Below, piece by piece: positions 35,700-47,061 of a stretch of 64,000 nt of DNA (its first letter is position 1; the number at the start of each line of letters is the position of its first letter). The position numbers and the translations under genes were made by a program. The notes beneath the pieces were generated by a model, which was not told the DNA's origin, searched no databases, and was given only the letters and a program-made list of their open reading frames with translations. This DNA comes from Cordilura impudica (Eukaryota > Arthropoda > Insecta > Diptera > Scathophagidae): NCBI GenBank assembly GCA_963682025.1, contig OY821518.1, forward strand, positions 9,471,590 through 9,535,589, written 5' to 3'.

Positions 35700-36660
35700 A
35701 AATATGTGTACTATTTAGTTTTCGGGATGAAGTCAAAATTTCGAAAATCAAAATGGCGGACACAAAATGGCGGACCGTTTTTTTCAAACTTAAGCGCATT
35801 TCCACTAAACTTTGTCTTACGGGGTTTTCGGGATCGCTGATCTCAAATCTGAATTCAAAATTTCAAAAATCAAAATGGCGGACACAAAATGACGAACCTT
35901 TCTTCTTAAAACTAAGCGCATACACACCAAACTTTGTCTTAAGGGGTTTTCGGGGTCGCTGATCTCGAATCTGAAGTCAACATTTCAAAAATCAAAATGG
36001 CGGACACATTTACACCAAACTGATTTCCTATCTTAGGTCTAAATTTGTGTCACTGTGAATTTTTGGTGTTTCGTATTGTAAAAATAATAAACTGAGCACA
36101 CAAAGAGTTTCATAAAAGTTTATCATGACATTTTGGTTGAAACTTTTTATAAGAAGCATTTGGTTTTCCGATTTTATTTCGTTTCATTTATTTAAATTTA
36201 ATCTGATGATTACGGTTGTTTCGATGAGGAAGACGATGAAGTGGACGAACAGAAAGACGGTGAAAAAGTGCAGTTATAAAGCTGGTTAGTAATTTTTAAT
36301 AAAAAAAATATCCACGCTTCCACGAGCACAAATTTGTGTTTACTTTCTCGAAATGAAAGGTCAGGAACCCCCAAAAAAAACTGAAAAATTCAAATCTGTG
36401 ACCCCAAATTCCCAAATTTAGTTTAAAAAGCAGCTACCCCGAAAACCCGTAAAGACAAGATTTGAAGTGAATGCGTTTAATTTTGGTTTTAAGAAAAATA
36501 GTCCGCCATTTTGAAGTTTTGAATTCAGATTTGAGATCAGCGACACCGAAAACCCCTTAAGACAAAGTGGTCCGCCATTTTGTGTCCGCCATTTTCATTT
36601 TTCAAATTTTGAATTGAGATTCGAATTCAGCGACCTCCAAAATCATTATATTACTAAATT
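35700..36660. repeat. Inverted/tandem blocks with aaaatggcggacac motif
   Basis: Two to three direct copies of a roughly 110-120-bp block (phrases tcaaaatggcggacac, gggttttcgg, cgctgatctc) lie at 35740-36010. Inverted copies (gtccgccattttg, gagatcagcgac) lie at 36430-36620. They could form a hairpin across about 700 bp. Confidence 0.7.
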
Positions 36661-36959
36661 TTTGATAAATACCTAACACGCTCAATTTGTATTAGCTTTT
36701 TTGCATTGCAAAACACCGTTCTTTTCGAAATCCTCGAAAACCATGAAGTGCAAGTTTGTGCAACCCTGCACCTGCGAAATTTTGTTACAATATATGTCAA
36801 ACTACAAACTGCATCCATATCTTAATGGGGCGAAACGGGGCTCATAAACAAAAGTTCCAACATACAGGCATATTTTTTTTTCTCAATTTTTAGATGTTCC
36901 TAACAAAACCGGAACTGAACTTAAGTAAGGATACAAAACGAAGCGTTTTGTTGACTTAA

Positions 36960-38647
36960 ACGTAACTTATGTATCAGTTAACTAACACACTAAATATAAC
37001 TCTTATCTTATCTTTAAGCGTTTACTGCACTTTCAGAGAACGTAAACATTGCCTTTTTTCGATTCATCAAAAAATTTCATATCAATTAATTGGAAAACCT
37101 GAACTTCAATGGTTTCCCGGCTACGCAAAATTTACTATATTATTTTATCGTTCGAACATCCCTAGGGACCTTTTTGCCTTTTCAAACTGAAATTACTCCT
37201 ACCTCGGCCACTACAACCCCCCCCCCCCCCAAAGTTACTCCGATGGAAGGCAATGCACCGCCGTCTGCGGCTAGGTAAAGTAGACCGTCATGTCGCCTTT
37301 GCCGTTCTGAGTACGGGCGGCAGCGGAAAACGCGGGCATACTGCTTCGGCTGCGGCAACGCTGTTTGCGGAGAACATAGCACACTTTTACATCGCACAGT
37401 GGGATTTCTTCATACAAGCTGCTGCAAAAAATCGAAGGAATCGAGGTAGCGCTTTGAAATTTGGCACACGTCTCTCATACTGCCAAATTAGATGAAAAAT
37501 AAATTTTTGTTAAAATCCGCCCACAACCACGCCTACCTCCCATATAACGTCAAACTAAAAATCGTTGTATTTTCCTTATTTTCATATCTATGTTAATAAA
37601 AATTACTACCAGTGGTTGCATTTGAGTCCTCAATTATATTACAATTTTAATTGCCACGCCCAACGCCCATATAACAATTTTAATTTTTCAAGATTTTCGA
37701 AAACACAGATATAATCCTTTGTAGTTCGTGATCGATGTGAAGCAGCACTTACTTCTATATGAATAACTAAAGACCAATATGTTAGCATAACATTTGCAAA
37801 AAATTAGGAGGCCATGGCTTACCGTTTCTCTTTAATTAACCAATCATTCAAAATAAAAGCCAAATTTTTACTATAAAATTATCCATTGTTTGGGTCACAT
37901 AGAGTATTTCTCAGTGCATACTTTTAGGGATGTGGAAAAACACAACCAACATATAGTTTTGTTTTTAATCTATTCGAAATAATTTATTGTTGTAACTAAA
38001 TGTAATAATAACGCACGTGCCTAAAAGTATGCCATATCTTTTTGTAATTTTTAAAATTAAAAATTTCATGAATTTGGAGACAAATTTTATGATTTTATAA
38101 AAGATTATTAATTATTTAAACTTTTTTTTTTTTAATTGATAGTATGGAGTCTTACCTTTCATTTTATTATAGCGGGAGCACCTAGCACGACCGAGCAACC
38201 TTTTTTTTCTTCCAAAGAAGTTTGCAATCACAGCACATTTTAGAACAAATTTTATTCTATCATATCTTTTAAACCATATGAGCGAACTTTATAATTTTTT
38301 TTTTAAATACGCAGAAAATGCTATATTTGAAAAAAATCACTATTTAAATCAGAGCAATAAAATTATCTTACGTACAAACACTATAGAAGTGCGTAAACAG
38401 TTTTCAATATTTTGGACAAAAATTTACATGTGACTTTACTTCATTATTTCAAAGACAAATAAACGTTTTTTTGGGATACAATTTATGGATTCTTCATACT
38501 GAATCAATTTTCGACAAAACTGCATCATTACATTTTTACATTTTATGTGTCGAAAAAATTACTTATTGCACAAAAAATCCCACTGTGCATCGCTGCAACA
38601 CTTGTGCACAGGGCGGGGGACAAGAAGTACACGCTCAACAACAATAA
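36960..38647 (+). pseudogene. piggyBac-type transposase C-terminal fragment, split by Transib-like element B
   Basis: After a helical segment (HQKISYQLIGKPE, about 37065) and a Pro/Thr-rich linker (37190-37270), one stop codon precedes a Cys/His finger. The finger has CRLC at 37292, then YCFGCGNAVCGEH, and CNTC across the insertion. Spacing is C-x2-C-x13-C-x2-C-x4-C-x2-H-x6-C-x2-C, the arrangement of the piggyBac C-terminal cross-brace domain, which binds the element ends. The last CNTC is downstream of the inner element; removing that and one CATCG restores the frame, which ends at a stop at 38645-38647. A GGAGGGTTAA at 38873-38882 may be the 3' terminus at a TTAA target. The N-terminal and catalytic parts are absent. 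Confidence 0.7.
37395..38587. mobile_element. Transib-like element B, nested, ends CACAGTG
   Basis: Ends are CACAGTGGGATTTCTT (37395) and its inverse ending 38587 (CACAGTGGGATTTTTT). The 5-bp direct repeat CATCG lies at 37390-37394 and 38588-38592. Length 1193 bp, no coding sequence recognised, so non-autonomous. The first seven bases equal the consensus heptamer of vertebrate V(D)J recombination signals, which derive from Transib ends. Confidence 0.75.
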
Positions 38648-39302
38648 TTTTTAAACTTTTTTATAATAGTCTTAAGAAGATTCAAGCAAAAAAAAAAAAA
38701 AAAAAAATTAAAAAAATTGAAAAAATTATTTTTGTATGTAGAATTTAGTTATAAACAATAAAAACAAAAAAAAAATCAAAAACAAATTTTTTATATGAAA
38801 AAAACATGATTTACAAAAAAGGTCCGTAGGGACCTTTTCACACGGCCGTGAAGTTCAGAACTGTCACTCATCGGAGGGTTAACTATGCGATTAAAATTAT
38901 TGCATGGGTTAAAACGCAATTTAAAATTTTGATTTTTTGCCAGCTTTTCAGTACGAATACCCCAGTGCAATGTCCAAGCGGTCATGAAAATCACTGAAAT
39001 ACAATGAAACTAGAAGTAGGGATAACAAGGATCCTTGTTTCACACCAGAAGTCGTTTGAATGTACTTAGACAACTCCTCACCATTCCACACTGCCCATTT
39101 AGTATCTGTACAAATAGCTTCGCTTATTTTATGGAATTACATACTAACGCGCTATCTTATCAAATGCTGCTTTGAAATCGACAAAGAATGCAATAATTTT
39201 TTTCTTTTCAGCTAGCTTCATGTTGACGGTCCCCTGCCAGGTTATATGTATGTCATCAAATGTCGCATATCCCCTTAGGAATCCAGCCTGATACTCTCTC
39301 AA

Positions 39303-39944
39303 TCAGCCCAATTACGAATATTCTCAAGCAATTTCTTTCTCACGGAAAATAATTTTCTCGAAAAAAAATCCTCCAATTATAAATTCCGCGTGAACAAAAA
39401 AATTAATAAGTGGCATCATCGAATTTCGAAGCCAGTTGTTTTGCTTATTGACAATAAATTTTATATTTTTTTTTTGTGTGTGTAAACGCAAATAAATTTA
39501 GTTTAAAGAGAAATTTAATTTAAAAATGGCTGTGATGTGAGCACTTGTGGAGGAAATTGGTGTTGTAGAATAACAACAACGAAATAGCCAAAGGATTGCT
39601 GGAAGATAATTGCGGGCTGAATCTATGGAAACCGCTATCAATGCCTGAATTGGCTTCCATTAAAGTTAACAAAAGTTGAAGTTGGGCTTTATTTGTGGTC
39701 TTCGAATTACAAGAACAATAAAATATTTATTTTTTTATTTAAGTTTTGTTTACATTTTTATGTAAACTCCCGTCTGATATACAAGTGAAATTTCTTTTGG
39801 GAAAAAAACCAAATTCAAGTGCATTGAGAATAACTACTTTTTACCCATCGAATTTTTTTTTTCCGAAGGAATTTTTATTCATAATATGAGGAAAGGGAGA
39901 AGTGAGAAATTTCATGCGGAATTTTTTGTTTAGAATTGGGCTGA
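39303..39944. mobile_element. Small TIR element inside LINE relic 2
   Basis: TCAGCCCAATT at 39303-39313 is repeated inverted at 39934-39944. Internal sequence is noncoding and AT-rich, with further partial symmetry (aattccgcgtg against catgcggaatt). Removing it joins the LINE reading frame. Superfamily unassigned because no clear target duplication was found. Confidence 0.6.
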
Positions 39945-40149
39945 ATATGTCATTCTTTTCAACCCTTTTATATAATCTTTTATTTAAAATGTCCATTATT
40001 ATATTTGTAATACAATTCATGAAGGAAATCCCTGTTTAGCTTCCTGGCATTTTAGGGTCGCCCTTTTTAGATATTGGAAATACTACAGTTTTGCAAAATA
40101 CATTATTTAATTCAAAATTCTTATACATTTTGTTGTATGATTTTACTAT

Positions 40150-40931
40150 GTCCACAACATGTTTATTTATTTATTTTTTATCTTCACTTAGAATTATGTG
40201 AACTGACAATAATTATTTAAATCTTAGAATTAAGTGTAAGACAAAATTTAATGGGTTCTATAGAAATCAAACTAAATATTTATATTAGAGACTGATGTGG
40301 GTTTGGTTTTAGCAACAACATTTTTCGAGTGTGTGTAAACAAAATAACTTCGTTATACCACAAAATTCTAGTTTGAACCACATATGACTGATAAATTCAT
40401 AAAATTTTCATTGCGTTCTAAGAGAGAAGAAATTGTTAATAATTGCGTACTCGTATGTATATGTAAAAGTCGACCAAACCCACAAGTCGTCTTGGAAAAA
40501 AAGAAATAAATGCAATATATTTTAAAACAATAACAGAATGTTTATTTATATACGAGTATTTCGATAACAAAACAATAAACTTTGATAAACAAATATAACA
40601 CCAAAAACATTTCTAAAGAGTTAACAACCATAAATCAACCCACTAAGTATAGTAAAACAGACAGAATTCATACGAAAATTAACAAAAATTAGTTTTTAAT
40701 TGAATTTTTTATAGTAAACAAACAAATAATAAAAAAATATTGAGAGGAGTCACAATATTTTTGGAATTGCAATACCTCAAATGCCTAATCGTACAACGCA
40801 ATTATTAATCACAAGTTTTTTTTTTTTTTAATTAACAAAGTACTGTACTTAAAAATTACAAAGATGAGATTTTTCTTAGAAATTTTTGTTAAATAATAAA
40901 ACACGTTTTATAGTTATGCGATGCGATTGTA
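40150..40931. other. AT-rich stretch without recognisable gene
   Basis: No domain or repeat relationship recognised. Confidence 0.55.
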
Positions 40932-42234
40932 ACGGGTGATTTTTTAAGAGCTTGATAACTTTTTTTTAAAAAAAAACGCATAAAATTTGCAAAATCTCAT
41001 CGGTTCTTTATTTGAAACGTTAGATTGGTCCATGACATTTACTTTTTGAAGATAATTTCATTTAAATGTTGACCGCGGCTGCGTCTTAGGTGGTCCATTC
41101 GGAAAGTCCAATTTTGGGCAACTTTTTCGAGCATTTCGGCCGGAATAGCCCGAATTTCTTCGGAAATGTCTTCCAAAGCTGGAATAGTTGCTGGCTTATT
41201 TCTGTAGACTTTAGACTTGACGTAGCCCCACAAAAAATAGTCTAAAGGCGTCAAATCGCATGATCTTGGTGGCCAACTTACCGGTCCATTTCTTGAGATG
41301 AATTGTTCTCCGAAGTTTTCCCTCAAAATGGCCATAGAATCGCGAGCTGTGTGGCATGTAGCGCCATCTTGTTGAAACCACATGTCAACCAAGTTCAGTT
41401 CTTCCATTTTTGGCAACAAAAAGTTTGTTAGCATCGAACGATAGCGATCGCCATTCACCGTAACGTTGCGTCCAACAGCATCTTTGAAAAAATACGGTCC
41501 AATGATTCCACCAGCGTACAAACCACACCAAACAGTGCATTTTTCGGGATGCATGGGCAGTTCTTGAACGGCTTCTGGTTGCTCTTCACTCCAAATACGG
41601 CAATTTTGCTTATTTACGAAGCCATTCAACCAGAAATGAGCCTCATCGCTGAACAAAATTTGTCGATAAAAAAGCGGATTTTCTGCCAACTTTTCTAGGG
41701 CCCATTCACTGAAAATTAGACGTTGTGGCAGATCGTTCGGCTTCAGTTCTTGCACGAGCTGTATTTTATACGGTTTTACACCAAGATCTTTGCGTAAAAT
41801 CTTCCATGTGGTCGAATAATACAAACCCAATTGCTGCGAACGGCGACGAATCGACATTTCACGGTCTTCAGTAACACTCTCAGAAACAGACGCAATATTC
41901 TCTTCTGTACGCACTGTACGCATTCGTGTGGTTGGTTTAATGTCCAATAAAGTAAACTGAGTGCGAAACTTGGTCACAATCGCATTAATTGTTTGCTCAC
42001 TTGGTCGATTATGTAGACCATAAATCGGACGTAAAGCGCGAAACACATTTCGAACCGAACACTGATTTTGGTAATAAAATTCAATGATTTGCAAGCGTTG
42101 CTCGTTAGTAAGTCTATTCATGATGAAATGTCAAAGCATACTGAGCATCTTTCTCTTTGACACCATGTCTGAAATCCCACGTGATCTGTCAAATACTAAT
42201 GCATGAAAATCCTAACCTCAAAAAAATCACCCGT
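40932..42234 (-). mobile_element. Complete DD41D (rosa-type) mariner transposon, copy 2
   Basis: Terminal inverted repeats ACGGGTGATTTTTT (40932) and AAAAAAATCACCCGT (ending 42234) are flanked by TA on each side. At 1303 bp it is a typical full-length mariner, carrying one uninterrupted transposase gene on the minus strand with about 110 bp on each side. This is the youngest-looking element in the window. Confidence 0.93.
41039..42121 (-). CDS. DD41D mariner transposase, intact 360 residues
   Basis: Nuclear cut-and-paste transposase acting on the element's own ends. An N-terminal helix-turn-helix region (residues about 5-55) is followed by a second (about 75-120, SIRRRSQQLG and RKDLGVKPYKIQLVQEL). 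The catalytic core has Asp159 in ILFSDEAHF, Asp252 in WFQQDGATCHTA and Asp294 in CDLTPLDYFLWG. Forty-one residues lie between the last two Asp, which defines the DD41D group. Length is usual for the superfamily. The start was chosen as the first ATG after the TIR, 113 bp inside the element. No stop or frameshift was seen and all catalytic residues are present. The sequence suggests potential function; activity cannot be shown here. Confidence 0.93.
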   Translation of the reverse strand: MNRLTNEQRLQIIEFYYQNQCSVRNVFRALRPIYGLHNRPSEQTINAIVTKFRTQFTLLDIKPTTRMRTVRTEENIASVSESVTEDREMSIRRRSQQLGLYYSTTWKILRKDLGVKPYKIQLVQELKPNDLPQRLIFSEWALEKLAENPLFYRQILFSDEAHFWLNGFVNKQNCRIWSEEQPEAVQELPMHPEKCTVWCGLYAGGIIGPYFFKDAVGRNVTVNGDRYRSMLTNFLLPKMEELNLVDMWFQQDGATCHTARDSMAILRENFGEQFISRNGPVSWPPRSCDLTPLDYFLWGYVKSKVYRNKPATIPALEDISEEIRAIPAEMLEKVAQNWTFRMDHLRRSRGQHLNEIIFKK

Positions 42235-42514
42235 TATTTCGCATTACATTAATAGCAGTCTATCGAATTATTTATATTTTATATATAAATAGAAATACAC
42301 ACAATTATTTCAAATAGATTTTAATATTCAACAGCCTCTTATGAATATTTCTCAATGAATTTTTTTGTTTAACGACAGTTTTAAAAAATTTTACTACACT
42401 TCGTCAGTGATGCTAATTTGGCGATATATTGAACGTCGGTCGAAATTATTTGTGTGTAATAAAAACAATTGAATTTTTAAATAAAATTTTAAGTTTCCTT
42501 ATAAACCTCGGTTT

Positions 42515-42880
42515 TTTGATGTGTAAACATCTATACGCGCAGGGGGGTAAATTTCTATTTCACAATACAATCACAAAACTCATATCGATGTGAGCTGAAG
42601 CAGATAACGCTGTGTGACTTATGATTGTATTGGTGAAAAAATTATGATATAACATTGTTTTTTTATGCCACTTTTTTAAAAGCGTCATCTATCACTTATA
42701 TACGTTTATATTGGGATATTTTTAACGTTTTACAGCAAAGGGTTGTTGAATTAGCTGAAACAGTTTTTGCTATAACTGATAAATAGATGACGCTTTCTGT
42801 TTGATTTTAAAAAATGACATAAAAAAATTTTTAATTACTAGATGTTTACACATCTTCCCTGTGATCGGACTCACATGATT
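42515..42880. mobile_element. Noncoding repeat E, copy 1
   Basis: Begins ttttttGATGTGTAAACATCTA then cgcgcaggggggtaaa and ends AGATGTTTACACATC, ttccctgtgatcggactca. The same borders appear at 62993-63275. GATGTGTAAACATCT is present inverted at both ends, so this is a small TIR-like element whose exact termini are uncertain. Confidence 0.6.
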
Positions 42881-43095
42881 TTTTTTTTGTGTCGTTTAGT
42901 AAGGTCTGTTCTAATTGATGATACTGTATGCCTATTTTTGCAAATCTAAATGAATGGAACAATTCTAATATAGATAAATTAAAAACAAACTGACGTTATA
43001 GCTATGAGACGCACTATATTTAACCCTGAAAGTACAGCGTTTGTCGCTTCGATAAACAACAATCGCCTTCGTGTGATTTCTCTTCATGTGTTTTC

Positions 43096-43432
43096 TGTGC
43101 AAATTCTAGAAAATTTTATTTTTTCATTTAATAAATTATTGACCCTAAATGTATGCTTTGTCCAAAATAATTTTTCAATTCAACACAATTATTGTGAATG
43201 AAAAAAAAAAACATTTTTTTTTTTTTTTTGCAAATTGTATAATTTTATGTATGTATATGTTAGTAGCAACTTTAAGTGAGTATATGGCTCCAACAAAATT
43301 AAAAAATCTGTAAGTCTGGTGGACAGCTAAAGAGAAATACCGTTCAAATAAGATACGTTTGGTCAAAATCGGGAGAAAACTATTGAAGAAATCATCGGTC
43401 ACAAGAAATCGTGTTACCTATTAATATAATAG
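43096..43432 (-). mobile_element. Helitron-like element, copy 8 (3' end lost)
   Basis: Minus-strand copy from gtgcaaattctag to the inverted 5' end (attaatataatag). The terminal hairpin and CTAG are missing. Confidence 0.65.
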
Positions 43433-43489
43433 TTGTTCAAAATAAAGAAGAATAAACAAATTATTTATTTATATAGTCAGTTGCAATTG

Positions 43490-44900
43490 GCAAAAAAAAA
43501 CATTTTTTTTAAAAATTTTTTGTTTTTCACACACCTTTCATCCGAGTGTTTCAATATTTAAAAAAAACATTCTTTTGATATGAGGGACTACAATTTGCAT
43601 GTGTTTTTACCATGTATTTTTTAAAAATTTCTTATAAAATGATGTCAAACTTCCATGGAGTGTATGTTTTCATACATTTGTATGGAAAGTGGTCGACCTT
43701 TTTCCAGTAGTAGTTCGTCTACTACACAATTATTCTCGGAAAGATTTGAAATTTTAAAGAAATACTCTCCTTACATTTGTCTAAGTCATTATAAAAATTT
43801 TCTGTAAAATTATCTTAAAGATGAAATAAGAGCAAATGTTCACACTTTGGTATGGAAAGTGTCTGATCTTTTTCGAGTAGTAGTTCGTCCGAGCCACAAT
43901 TTTGGCCAGATTACTGAAATTTGGTGTACGTAATATTCTCATATTTTCAACTTTATATATAGTATAAATTTGAATCATGTGTTCTTTCAAAATTTTTTGT
44001 GAATCGATGCCAAATGTCAATGGAGTGCATATTTTATTTGTGTGGAAAGTGGTCGAGCTCTTTCGAGTAGTAGTTCGCCAACGGCATAATTATTGTCGGA
44101 ATACTTTGAAATTTTAAGAAGATTATGTCGTTATACTTTTTTGCAACTACAAACAGTGAAAAATTTTTGGCAAGTCGTGATGGATTTTTTTTTTTTTTTT
44201 TTTTTTTTTTTGTAAAATTACATCAAACTTGAAATAAGAGCAAATTTTCACACATTCGTATAGAAAGTGGCTGATCTTTTTCGAGTAGTTGTTCGCCCAG
44301 ACCTAAATTTTAATCGGAATGATTTAGTTTTTAAGAGTCATCTGTGAATAAGGTCAATTACGGGCAGTGAAAAAAATATAATTTAAAAAATTTTTTTTTT
44401 GTTTATTTTGTTTTTTCGAGCTTACTGGTCTATGCGTTCTTATGTAAATAAACAAAGTTTATTTCATATTTTTACCCAACGTTTCATCGAATGTGTCAAC
44501 TTCTTCAGGGGTTTATTTATTTTTATTTGATTTTTATGGAACTTTTTTACAAATTTTAACTTACAATTAATAAAATCGTCACAAGGTAAAAATTTTTTTT
44601 TTATTTTCTGTTTTTTTTTTTTTATCGATTAGTAGTTCCTCCAAGTTTCAATCTTTGGCGGAATGCTTTGAAGGAAGCATTCTTTTTATATACATACCTC
44701 TAACGAATATAATTTTTTGTTAAGTCATTGTGGAAAATTTGCTGGAAAATATCAATTAATTTCAAATAAGAGCATATTTTCACACATTTGTATAGAAAGT
44801 GGTTAATATCAGTCGAGTAATGCTACATCGACGCCACAATTTTGGTCGGAATAGAATTACAAACAATTTTTGCCAAAAAATTTCCGATCTTTTCAAGTAC
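43490..44900. repeat. Diverged tandem repeat, unit about 170-220 bp
   Basis: The phrase tggaaagtgg..gatctttttcgagtagtagttcg recurs at about 43680, 43852, 44040, 44259 and, more diverged, 44792. Each is followed by a similar body (cacaattttggtcgg, tgaaattt, gatgaaataagagcaaa). This looks like an old satellite-type array broken by T-runs (25 T at 44187-44211). Confidence 0.7.
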
Positions 44901-44979
44901 GCCAGTATTTTTGTCGGAATGCTTTGAAATTTTGCTCGAGCAGCTCGAGTAGCTCGAATAATGGGGAGCTCATCTCATT

Positions 44980-45520
44980 GATTTATTATTTATATATTTA
45001 CTTTACTTTTTGAAAAATATATATGTATACTAGAGTGAATCAAATTGTAGGGGACCGAAAATATCTCCTTGGGTTCATCGCGATTCTGGTACTATGTACC
45101 ATAACAAGTATACTTGCTCAAGGAACCATACCTCTAAATTCATTTTCGAGCCTGCAAAAATTTCGATGAAGATATTTTCATGATATTTTCCATAATACTC
45201 ATTCAAATGTAAAAAAAAATATTGAAAATTTATATACCGGGGGTTTTTGGGTCGGAAAATCCATTTTTTACATTTATTTTTATTTTTAACAGCCGCCAGG
45301 GCGAGTTTTCCTGAATTTTTGTGGATTTTTTTCACCTTTTTGGGGAAAATTGAGGAAATTATTGCACAAATCGACGAATCTTTGACTTTCCCATATTTAA
45401 AATATCCCAAAATATTCAGCGCTGAAAATTATGTGGGGTATTCATATACGACCTATATCGATTTCATTCAATTTAAGTTAAAAAATTCGTTTTTTTTTTA
45501 TTAACTTTTTGAATGAACAA
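44980..45520. other. Unassigned AT-rich stretch
   Basis: Two overlapping open frames on opposite strands (about 45075-45410 and 45247-45504) have no recognisable domain and are not supported as genes. Confidence 0.4.
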
Positions 45521-45929
45521 ATATTACTAGGCAAGACAATTTCTTGTGACCGATGTAACTTTGTCAGTTTTACCCCTATGTTGAGGGAACATACCTCATT
45601 TGAAAGGTATTTCCTTTTGGCTGTCCACCAGATTTACAGATTTTAAAATTTTTTATTTTTTTTTGTTTAGTAAAATGCTGTGTGTGTGTTTACTAAATTT
45701 TGAATGTGTTTGCAAAAATTGTATATGAAAAGCCCTGTGTTGAATTGAAAAATAATTTTTGACATAAACTAATAACGACAATAACGCACTGAATACTTAA
45801 AAAGTATTGAATTGTGAATTGATTAAAATTGATTAGCATACCTTTAGGGTCTTATAAAATAATTTATTAAATGAATTAATAAAATTTCCTAGAATTTGCA
45901 CTCCAATTTTGAGGGCTGGGCTTTGCTAG
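45521..45929 (+). mobile_element. Helitron-like element, copy 9
   Basis: Body with start attactaggc and CTAG end at 45926-45929 before T. It contains the extra internal segment (tgttgaattgaaaaataattt) of the longer subfamily. Confidence 0.7.
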
Positions 45930-46682
45930 TTTTAAATAACATTGCTAATTGTTAAAAAAAAAAAAAAAAAAAACCAACAAAAAAAAAATTTTTTTTCAAA
46001 TAATTTTTTTTTTTTAATATTGTACATTATAAACCTTTTAAACATACCAAAGAATTGCCTAACATAATAACATTATTTAAATCATTTAATAAATTATTAA
46101 ATTTATATTTAATATATTGTATTTATTATTTAAATATATTGTTTATTCATTGTTTTTATGTCTTCCAATTTCCATTTAATTACGTATACTTAAATTAGCA
46201 ATCACATATTTTTTTCCTTTTATTTTATTTTAAATCTCGCGATTTTATTTCAATTTTTTATTTAAAAATATTTCAAATGGAAATCAGAAGAGATCAGATC
46301 AAAAAAGAAATAAAATGGATGGATGATATATTAAAAAAGACTTATTTTAAACTAAATAAAAATCAGTATTAAATAATTTTGTTCTTTTTCGATTCTTAAA
46401 AAATTATCCTCTAATGGCTAAATTGCCTTATACTATTGTATTAAAATGATTTTTTACCCACAACCTATCCAAAAGCTGCTTACTTGGGTGCTCTAATTGC
46501 TTCAGAGTTTACTTTTTTTCTTTCTTTAGTTTTATAAAATCTTCCCAAATTTATGTCCACATAAAATATGACGTTTCAATATTCATAATAAAAATTTTAA
46601 AAATTAATTGAATAAACAAAAACTATTTATGTATTGACAAACAAAAATAAGAAATTCGGTTGGGTTAAAATTTTTATAATAA
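45930..46682. other. AT-rich stretch without recognisable gene
   Basis: Homopolymers and simple AT sequence only. Confidence 0.5.
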
Positions 46683-47061
46683 CTAACGGATTCCAGCCCT
46701 CGAAATTCTAGTGCAAATTCTAGGAAATTTTATTTTTTCATTAAATAAAGACCCTAAAGGTATGCTAATCAATTATAGTCAATTCACAAATCAACACAAA
46801 AAACAAATTCATTTTGATTACAAACACATTAACAAATTTAACAAACACACACATAGCATATGTATAATTTTATGTATGTGTTAGTAGCAACTTTAAATGC
46901 AATTTACTCAAAATAAAGGAAAAAAAATTAAAAATCTGTAAATCTGCAAAACGGCTAAAAAGAAATAACTTTCAAATAATATACGCTTGGTCAAAATCAG
47001 CATAAAACGGTAGAACAAAACATCAGTCACAAGAAATCGCCTAGCCTATTAATATTATAGA
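46683..47061 (-). mobile_element. Helitron-like element, copy 10
   Basis: Minus-strand full copy. The 3' end is CTAA in place of CTAG, followed by GGATTCCAGCCCTCGAAATTC. The inverted 5' end is at 47061. Confidence 0.7.

Larger units (their letters stand above)
35640..38967. mobile_element. Transib-like element A, 5-bp target duplication
   Basis: The left end is CACTATGGGGTATTTGTACC; the right end, inverted, is CACTGGGGTATTCGTACT. The pair aligns over about 30 bp with one 2-bp gap. The 5-bp direct repeat CAATG flanks it at 35635-35639 and 38968-38972. A CACWATGG-type end with a 5-bp duplication is the known signature of Transib transposons, the relatives of RAG1. No Transib transposase was recognised. 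Inside are inverted blocks around caaaatggcggacac (35700-36010 and 36430-36610), a piggyBac C-terminal fragment, and a second Transib-like element. Confidence 0.75.
35345..40150 (-). pseudogene. LINE relic 2 (reverse transcriptase), split by two insertions
   Basis: Minus-strand pieces, in protein order. 40150-39943 holds VFPISKKGDPKMP and GISFMNCIT. 39304-38968 holds YQAGFLRGYATFDDI, IIAFFVDFKAAFDKIAR and a GVKQGSLLS-like block. 35639-35345 holds RFLIYADDIIILADDVDTL with the catalytic ADD, then a tail (LEVYCDLWNL, FRNGGKLN). The block between the first two pieces is a small TIR element. The block between the second and third is a 3.3-kb Transib-like element. Removing each restores a continuous frame (NDI to REYQAGF; FHDRLDIG to MNVENIN). 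The RT type differs from LINE relic 1 (YRGIS versus YRPIS); I did not settle the clade. Confidence 0.8.

Noticed and set aside
37182..37397. GC-rich block as a bacterial transfer
   Set aside because: In the plus-strand frame it encodes a piggyBac-type Cys/His finger that continues beyond the nested element, which explains it better.
45075..45504. Overlapping open frames of 111 and 85 residues on opposite strands
   Set aside because: No domain, low-complexity composition, and mutual overlap suggest chance openness.
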